A stretch of 64,000 bases of DNA from Tetragonia tetragonoides. Its lineage: Eukaryota > Streptophyta > Magnoliopsida > Caryophyllales > Aizoaceae. Each line of letters opens with the position of its first letter. Within the stretch, counting starts at the first letter, position 1. Made by a program: the position numbers and the translations under genes. Where the stretch lies: positions 52,804,807 through 52,868,806 of the forward strand of contig CM076139.1 in the NCBI GenBank assembly GCA_038025085.1. Direction: 5' to 3'. Below are positions 57,901 through 64,000 of this stretch, in pieces. A model generated the notes under the pieces. That model worked only from the letters and a program-made list of their open reading frames with translations. It was not told the DNA's origin and did not search any database.

Positions 57901-59118
57901 ACAGGTACTTACATTGTATAGCTTGCCTACTTCACGGTCTTCTGTGTTACATGATATACAACTATACAAGTCATTGTGCTTATGATTATTGAAGCCTGAT
58001 GTATTTTTTAATTTTACATGGTTTGTTTTGAAGTATACTTTACTTGGTCCTATAGAACCTGAGAGATTCTGACACCATCTACCACGAAGAGTTGAGTTGG
58101 ACTTTTAACTGAGAAAGTAATAGGTTTTGATTTGTTTTTTTCTTTTTATAACTAATAGGTTTTGATTTGTTAACAGCTTGAGTTGTTTCCTTGGACTTGT
58201 AGTTTGTCTTTAGTTACTGTGATCAAGCATTTGGTTGTTCACTCTGGTCTTCTGCTAACTGAAGCATGCTGTAGTGTTCTTTTACCCCAGACATTCTAAA
58301 GAAATATCCCCTCATATTCCAAAAGTGGTCTCTCTTTTATTTGTTTCAGCTGTCCCAAAGCAATTGCAACTTTTTCATATATGGCAGAGACTTTGTTTTG
58401 GTCTTTCACTCTTTTCCCTTCTTTCAAGGTTATATTTTGGAAGTTTAACCTGCCAGAAGCCCAGAACTAAGATTTAACTTTTGTGACGAAGAAAAGCAGA
58501 AGTACTACTTACTACACAAATATACGAAGTCATGTATTTTAACTGTCATGTTTGCACATCGGATATGTTTATATGAGAGTATAGGGTTAGGTTGAGTAGT
58601 CCTGTAATGAGAGGTCTGGTGAAAACTCAAGCTGTTAAGTATGCCTCTAATAGGTTTCAGATGTATGAACAGGTCTGGTGAAGATACTTAAAAAGTATGA
58701 CAAGCGCAGTGGTGCTCTAATCCGCTTGCCGTTTATCCAAAAGGTCTTGCAAGAGCCGTTCTACACAAATGACACCTTATTCAAGCTAGTGAAGGAGTGT
58801 GAGGCTACCCTTGATCGCCTTTTTTCCCAGAATGAACCATCGGCCTCATCCCAAGTGGCCAATAACGAGGAAGTTTCCGGGTCAAAAACTGACAACAAGA
58901 AGAAAGAAAGGTTGCCGACTGCTGATAAAGAACTGGCAGAAATTGAGCAAATGGAAAACATGTATATGAAGCTCACATTATCTGCATTACGAGCCTTGAA
59001 AGAGATCCGAGGCGGAAGCTCTACTGTGAGTGCGTTTTCGTTGCCTCCTATGGAGAGTGGCTCATTCGAGGAGGAAGCTTGGTCGAAAACTCCAGCTGTA
59101 GAGCAAGCTGCCAAGTAG
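54922..59118 (+). CDS. SPX-domain protein (SPX1/2-like) with GTG at the expected start
   Basis: Three exons: 54922-55323, 57778-57904, 58673-59118. They total 975 nt and encode 324 residues, with phases 0 and 1 fitting GT-AG junctions. The protein begins [V]KFWKILSYLILQTLPDWRDK, matching the SPX first helix (normally MKFGK). It continues FLSYKDLKKQLK, EEEYVIRWK|ELQDRVAEA, IVDFHGEMVLLENYSALNYT, GLVKILKKYDKRSGALIRLP and FIQKVLQEPFY, then an SPX1/2-type tail (ELAEIEQMENMYMK, SALRALKEIR, SSTVSAFSLPP). Family members bind inositol pyrophosphates and restrain PHR transcription factors when phosphate is ample. Codon 1 is GTG. The frame upstream has a stop at 54859-54861 and no ATG. The next in-frame ATG is in exon 2, too late for a full SPX domain. 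A His/Asn/Lys-rich linker of residues 37-65 is unusual. Translation from GTG, an upstream exon, a sequencing error or a dead gene are all possible. Confidence 0.85.
56978..57043. repeat. 33-bp exact tandem duplication in SPX intron 1
   Basis: The unit starting GTTGATGGGACAGAATCCAA is repeated exactly once (56978-57010, 57011-57043). The rest of the 2454-bp intron shows no gene. Confidence 0.9.
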
Positions 59119-59368
59119 CATCAACTAGATTAATCTCCTGTAGGCTATGTTAGTTGCTCTATTAGATGTAGAATTAGTTCACTGATATCAGCTTTTCATT
59201 ATTCTCTGTCCTTTCTTTTTGGCTTGAAATAATTGTTATGAGTGTGTTCTTTGCGTGAGAGAGCTTTTGAGCTGATGAGATGTTCTTGACATTTGATAAC
59301 GTGACTTTCAAAAGTTTGTCTATTGGAGAATCTTATAGTATAATATTGTCACTGTCAAGTATAACTAA

Positions 59369-59441
59369 GCGCCTGTAGCTCAGTGGATAGAGCGTCTGTT
59401 TCCTAAGCAGAAGGTCGTAGGTTCGACCCCTACCTGGCGCG
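59369..59441 (+). tRNA. tRNA-Arg (anticodon CCT)
   Basis: A 73-nt cloverleaf. The acceptor arm GCGCCTG pairs with CTGGCGC (one T-T mismatch at pair 6-67), with discriminator G. D-arm AGCTCAGTGGATAGAGC, anticodon stem TCTGT/GCAGA with loop TTCCTAA (CCT at 34-36), T-arm GTAGG-TTCGACC-CCTAC. Internal A and B boxes are standard, and a T run at about 59453-59460 can serve as Pol III terminator. No intron. It reads AGG codons. Confidence 0.96.
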
Positions 59442-59529
59442 TTTAGGTAATTATTTTTTTCCCAGCCACATATTTTTTTACCTCTGTTTCTTGCTTACAG
59501 TTAGTCAGTTACCACTATCTTTGCATGAT

Positions 59530-59535
59530 TATAAA
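59530..59535 (+). promoter_or_regulatory. Candidate TATA box of the carboxylesterase gene
   Basis: TATAAA about 200 bp before the ATG and about 90 bp after the tRNA gene. Position only. Confidence 0.4.
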
Positions 59536-59730
59536 GCACAATCCCCTTGTTTTTCTTAACCATTATCTACCTATTAATTACCTTCTTTTGCATTGCTAAA
59601 ACCCCAACAAGCTTTGCATTTGCATGACCAGGGAACACCTTTCACCTAAACCCCATCTATTTATCAAAAACCTCTGCTTTCACTTTCCTGAAACTCAAAC
59701 TACTTCAGCTTGCACACCAAAAAGACCAAT

Positions 59731-60699
59731 ATGTCTCTTATTGCTGAAGCACCAGACTTTCTCCAAGTCTTCTCTGATGGATCTGTCAAGCGATTCATTC
59801 CTGAGGTTGCCTTAGCCTCGTCGAACTCCACAGAAGACTACATATCCAAGGACGTAGTCATCGATCCCTCAAAACCAATAACCGGAAGAATTTTCCTTCC
59901 GAACACCCCAACAGACACTACAACACATGATACTAACAATAAGCTCCCTGTGGTAGTCTATTTCCATGGTGGTGGATTCTGCATTGGCTCAACAACATGG
60001 CTCGGCTACCATATCTTTCTAGGGGAATTAGCTTCACGAGCAAGAGCCATTGTCGTCTCCATTGACTACCGCCTTGCCCCTGAGAATCGCCTCCCAACAG
60101 CTTACTCTGATGGATACACCTCCCTAGAGTGGCTTGTAAAGAACAGTTGCAACTCTGGTGAGCCATGGCTTGAACGAGCTGACCTCTCTCGCGTTTTCCT
60201 TTCAGGGGATAGTGCCGGAGGAAATATTGCCCATAATGTTGCCATTAAGGCAATTACTACCAAGACTAATAATGGCGGTATAGAGGATATGATCAAAATC
60301 AAAGGGCTCTTACTAATCCACCCTTTCTTTGGAAGTGAGGAAAGATCTCCTAATGAAATGGTGGAAGAGAAGGCTATGGAAGTACGAATGAACGATATGT
60401 TTTGGAAGCTAAGCATACCAGAAGGATCGAATCGAGACTATTTTGGGTGTAATTTTGAGAGGAATGAACTTGGTGAGGATGAATGGAGGAGGTTTCCAAA
60501 GGTGGTTGTTTATGTTGCAGGGCTAGACTTCTTAAAGGAAAGAGGGGTCTTGTATGCTGAGTATATAAGGAGCAAAAAAGGGGCTCAGGATGTGGATTTG
60601 ATTGAAGCTAAAGAGGAGAATCATATTTATCATGTCTACTTTCCTCATTCAAAAGTGACTCGTTTGCTTCAACAACAAATGGATGGTTTTATCAACTGA
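59731..60699 (+). CDS. CXE-type carboxylesterase (alpha/beta-hydrolase fold-3)
   Basis: An intronless gene of 322 residues from the ATG at 59731; in-frame codons upstream lack an ATG. The oxyanion-hole motif HGGG is at residues 79-82 (VYFHGGGFCIGS). The nucleophile elbow GDSAGG is at 159-164 (Ser161), the acid Asp266 is in YVAGLDFL, and the His is in EENHIYHVY (298 or 301). All triad residues are present, so it is a likely active esterase rather than a GID1 gibberellin receptor, where the His is replaced. Other family landmarks are IDYRLAPENRLPTAYSDGYT and LLLIHPFFGSEER. Plant CXEs hydrolyse small carboxylic esters; the substrate here is unknown. Cytosolic, with no signal peptide visible. Confidence 0.92.
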   Translation: MSLIAEAPDFLQVFSDGSVKRFIPEVALASSNSTEDYISKDVVIDPSKPITGRIFLPNTPTDTTTHDTNNKLPVVVYFHGGGFCIGSTTWLGYHIFLGELASRARAIVVSIDYRLAPENRLPTAYSDGYTSLEWLVKNSCNSGEPWLERADLSRVFLSGDSAGGNIAHNVAIKAITTKTNNGGIEDMIKIKGLLLIHPFFGSEERSPNEMVEEKAMEVRMNDMFWKLSIPEGSNRDYFGCNFERNELGEDEWRRFPKVVVYVAGLDFLKERGVLYAEYIRSKKGAQDVDLIEAKEENHIYHVYFPHSKVTRLLQQQMDGFIN

Positions 60700-62035
60700 T
60701 TAGTTGATGAACTTGCTAGTTAGAATTAGTACTGAAAAGGTGCATGAAACTAAAGCCATAATAACAAAAGTTGAAAAACAATATGAAACAAAATATAATG
60801 TATGTTAGATTATGGTTGAAAATGTGCAATTATCTAATGTTGAAAAAATGGGTTGGTTTGATCCATGGTAGATTGTGTTGACAACTTATTGCATACTAGC
60901 AAGTGTATATATCTTTGTGCCAAGCCACTTTTATAGATACTATGGATTCAATGCAAAGAATATCATTGAGATCTATGCAAAATCACTTTGCATCCTTTCT
61001 TATAGTTACATAATTTATAATGAAAAGGTAAATCACATTAGATAGGTGTTTTGGGTGAAAAATATGTATCCTTAATTTCTGGGGTTCCCATCATATGACT
61101 AGGTACAAATGGCAAGAGCATTACTCATGAAATCATGGATCATTCGACTTTTTTTTCAATAATTAAGATTTTATTTCAATAACAACTTACGAGAGTTAAT
61201 GGATTCAAAACTTAAGATACCCATAGATATACACAAACATGAGTTAAATTTAACACGCCTAAAGGCGATAGTATAAGAGTAAACTCAAAACACATAAAAA
61301 TACACCATTAAAATTTAAGATTCTAATTCAATACAAATGTCAAAAAAAATCATTAAGAGCCCCCACACAATATCAACATGATCTATTTAATCGAATACTC
61401 AAATTTGGGCAAACAATGTTATCACCCAATTGAAATTCTAACTATTTTGGCCTAAAATTTGTTGTCAAACAGGGCCTTAGTCATTGTCATACATAAAACA
61501 TAGCTAAACAATTTGAAGTTTATCCGTTTGAAGCTCACTCACTCAATAAAAAGATAAAATGACTTTGTTTCCTAATGCTAATGCCAGTGTTTAAAGAACC
61601 AAGTGACTCGACTCTTATAAAAGTTCACAATATATTGAAGTAACTTTTTATGGTTGAGCTCCAGTTAAAGAGATTTGAGTTGGCGCAGACTTAGGCTTAG
61701 GTTACTTCACATTAGAGTTAGATAATATCGAAATTAATAAGCCCGATAATGAGCAGTGTGAACCATAATAGTTTGTTGGTAGTGGTTTAAAGTCCACCTC
61801 ATAGGGTTAGAAATAAACCGATCACGTTATGAGTTCAAAAGAAAAGAAGAACAAGTAGTCGGATTCCATTCGAGTCTTTTATTTATTTCGAAAGAGTAAT
61901 TTACGAAATTGCTGAAATCTTAAAAAAATCAAAAAGGAAAAAAAAAACCCAATTTAAAGAGAGAAAGAAAAAAATAGACTAGGATTGATTTGGCCCATGG
62001 TCCAAACACTCCAATATCCATTGGGTTGCATGATC
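60700..62035. other. Intergenic sequence
   Basis: AT-rich, with no gene. A stretch at about 61760-61840 has weak tRNA-like character (TGGTAGTGG and GAGTTCAAAA) and may be a decayed SINE; its ends are not clear. Confidence 0.4.
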
Positions 62036-62052
62036 ATTTCATTCATTTAGTT

Positions 62053-62337
62053 TTTTTTTTTTGCTAAGCAAAAAGAGGGTGCAAGTGAATTGCGATCGAG
62101 GCACCCCCTGATACGTTATGTTTGGACTCTCGTGTTCAATAGCAAACATATCAGACTAGCTGAACAACCAGCGCAAGGCACTGGCCCCGTCAACGGGGCA
62201 CCAACAAGGGGCTAGTATAGTTCCTAGAAGCCAGCAGACACAATGCATTGGGGTAATGTGGATTCGAACCCATGACCTTGCCTTACTAAACCACTTGGGA
62301 GTAAGCTTGGAACCACTAGACCACCATCCTTGTTGGT
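62053..62337 (-). mobile_element. tRNA-derived SINE
   Basis: A 285-bp element flanked by an exact 17-bp repeat ATTTCATTCATTTAGTT (62036-62052 and 62338-62354). On the minus strand it starts AAGGATGGTGGTCTAGTGGT (A box), has B box GGTTCGAATCC (complement of 62260-62270) and ends in a poly-A tail (T run at 62053-62062). Confidence 0.9.
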
Positions 62338-62448
62338 ATTTCATTCATTTAGTTGAATTTCACTATTAGCCCATTTGACCAAAAAAATACCCAAAAAAAA
62401 AAAAAACAAAACAAAAAAAATATCAATCAAGAAACTGACTTTCGCTTA

Positions 62449-62532
62449 GATATATTTTCTTAGACCAGTATTCCCCCAAAATACCAAACTATCTGAGCCG
62501 TCGATATATTTTCTTAGACCAGTATTCCCCCA
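62449..62532. repeat. 30-bp direct repeat upstream of the UAP56 gene
   Basis: The unit GATATATTTTCTTAGACCAG plus TATTCCCCCA occurs at 62449-62478 and exactly again at 62503-62532. Confidence 0.9.
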
Positions 62533-62689
62533 TAATTATCTCACCGCCTCAATTAAACGTCACTCATAAATCACACAATTTCACAAAATAAACAAGGGTA
62601 AAACCGTCAACTGAAATCCCCATCGTCCCTTTTTACTCTCTCCTCTCACTCTCTCAACCCTATATTATCCTCTTCTTCTCCCCCCTCTT

Positions 62690-62924
62690 CTCTCTCTCTT
62701 CGATTTCCCCTTTTTCGTCTAACCTTTTCCTTTGCAGTTTCCCGAATTCATAAACCCTAACCCTAGTTTCCGAATTTCAACTCTCGAAGGTAAACTTGTT
62801 GTTGTTGTTGATTGTAGATTTTACTCGAGTTTGTTAGTTATTTTCTCTTGTTTATAGTTTCAGATCTTGTTTTTTTTTTTATTTCGAAAAACCCTAATTT
62901 TTGGATTCTGTTGCTTTTTAGATA
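62690..62924 (+). other. UAP56 5' UTR with leader intron and telo box
   Basis: AAACCCTAACCCTAG at about 62753-62767 is a telo box, common in plant genes for RNA processing and translation. A donor CGAAG|GTAAAC (intron from 62790) and an acceptor TTTTTAG (to 62921) predict a 132-bp leader intron that ends three bases before the ATG at 62925. Confidence 0.65.
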
Positions 62925-64000
62925 ATGGGAGAAACTAGAGAACCCGAAGCTTATGAAGAGGAGCTCCTTGATTATGAAGAAGAAGAAGAGAAAGTTCCAG
63001 ATTCAGCTGCCACTAAAGCCAATGGTGAAGCAGGCAAAAAGTTCGTTTCTTTTCTCTCTTTTATTATTTTTTTAGATTCGGGTGATTTGAATATGTTTAA
63101 TTGCTTATGACTTGGGAAGTTTTTCTTGTTATTTGATGTAATTTGGGCCTTTCATATTATTTAAGATGGATTTTTAAAGTGATTTGCTTGTATTGGAAGT
63201 TCAGTTGAATGATTTGGAAGTTTTTTTCTTGTTAATTTTGTATGTAATTTGGAGTATTCATGTAATTTTTTGGTGGAATTTTTTAAAGTGTTTTTGGTGT
63301 ATTGTTTGGATGATCTGAATTCTTGAAGTAGTATTTGTGCTTACAAGTAATTTTGTTTCTATTGAAAGTTTATTATTTAAGTCAGGTGTTATGAGATCTG
63401 TGAGTTTGTAAAGTTATCGAACTTGATATAGCGGTTTAAGTGTGTAAACAAGGTAGTTAGTGCATAAATTATGATTTGTGCTGCTTTATTGACAGACTTA
63501 CAACGTAATTGAAAGAGAACCGCATACTTTGACGTCATGTTTGGATCTTACTGTTTAATGAGTTTTTGGAGTTGTAAGTGTGAATGATGTGCTTGACTGT
63601 TTGGACAAACTCAGAGTTGACACTGTTTTGTTGCAACTTATTGATCTCTTTTTTTGTAAGTAATTAGACGTCTATTTATGCAATGGGGTGAGCTATTAAC
63701 TAATCCCCTCACTGGTGTGATTGTCTAATTTAATGTAATCAACACGTTTTTCCATTCACCCTTTTTTTTATCTGGTGGTTGAGGATTATATAGTTCTTCT
63801 CATGATTTTGGATGAACTTTCGATAATTTCTGCTTCCCCCCCTAGATTTGGTTTTTAAGACTGTTAATCTTTTCTTGTTGCTTTGTGCATTTTGTGAGAT
63901 TACTGTTATTAAAAACTTGTTGACTTACTATATATAGTAGAAATGATTCCGTTCTACAGCTGAAGATGTTTTACTAACTTCTTTGTGTGCACTGTAGGGG
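62925..64000 (+). CDS. UAP56: DEAD-box RNA helicase UAP56 (RH15/RH56-like), 5' part only
   Basis: Exon 1 (62925-63040) encodes the acidic N-terminus: MGETREPEAYEEELLDYEEE then EEKVPDSAATKANGEAGK, and two bases of the next codon. This closely matches plant UAP56, which begins with the same EAYEEELLDYEEE pattern. Donor AAAAA|GTTCGT; a 957-bp intron follows; acceptor CACTGTAG ends at 63997, and the last three bases (GGG) open exon 2, restoring KKG. The helicase core lies beyond the window. UAP56 acts in spliceosome assembly and, as part of TREX, in mRNA export from the nucleus. Confidence 0.88.

Noticed and set aside
1..64000. CRISPR arrays, bacterial operons or phage-like modules
   Set aside because: None seen; the regular repeats present are plant micro- and minisatellites, and gene structure is eukaryotic.

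Overview
The window is plant nuclear DNA. The evidence is GT-AG introns, AT-rich intergenic DNA, many plant-type transposons (MULE, hAT, Stowaway, Tourist, copia, LINE, SINE) and unmistakable eudicot proteins (RDR6, SPX, UAP56, GT14). A Caryophyllales or Amaranthaceae host is only a guess; the sequence does not settle the species. All gene calls were made by eye from translations and splice sites.

Layout. 1-5452: transposon-derived block with a broken Mutator-like transposase fused by a predicted intron to an OTU cysteine-protease domain (+), a broken plant mobile domain (PMD) gene (-), an AAT microsatellite, a 181-bp palindromic cluster, and an apparent CACTA-type terminus at 5452. 5453-8923: decayed repeats. 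8933-14010: an L1-type LINE with an open 1098-aa ORF2 and a broken ORF1. 14133-19698: an imperfect tandem duplication of about 2.7 kb. Each copy carries private insertions, so the other copy serves as the empty site. 20830-25306: four-exon NT-C2 (EEIG1/EHBP1-type) gene (+). 26988-29427: four-exon gene (-) for a KIX-like nuclear protein. 30468-35839: complete but coding-defective Ty1-copia element (-) with a 5-bp target duplication. 36118-36348: a SINE. 39757-41148: intronless GT14/BC10-like glycosyltransferase (+). 42746-48900: RDR6 (-) with a predicted leader intron. 50194-54566: a complete MULE with roughly 225-bp inverted repeats and a perfect 9-bp target duplication, carrying an internally deleted transposase plus a PMD. 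54922-59118: three-exon SPX gene (+) whose expected start ATG reads GTG. 59369-59441: tRNA-Arg(CCT). 59731-60699: CXE-type carboxylesterase (+). 62053-62337: SINE (-). 62690-64000: first exons of a UAP56-type DEAD-box helicase (+), cut by the window end.

The host genes do not form a pathway cluster; they are ordinary, independently transcribed plant genes. The main interest is in the mobile DNA. PMD sequence occurs twice beside Mutator-like transposase remains. The duplicated 2.7-kb block records a datable order of insertions. The SPX gene combines a missing start codon with a MULE inserted 356 bp upstream. I found no convincing new multi-gene system. The closest candidates are the PMD-carrying MULEs and the CCATGG-centred palindromic cluster.
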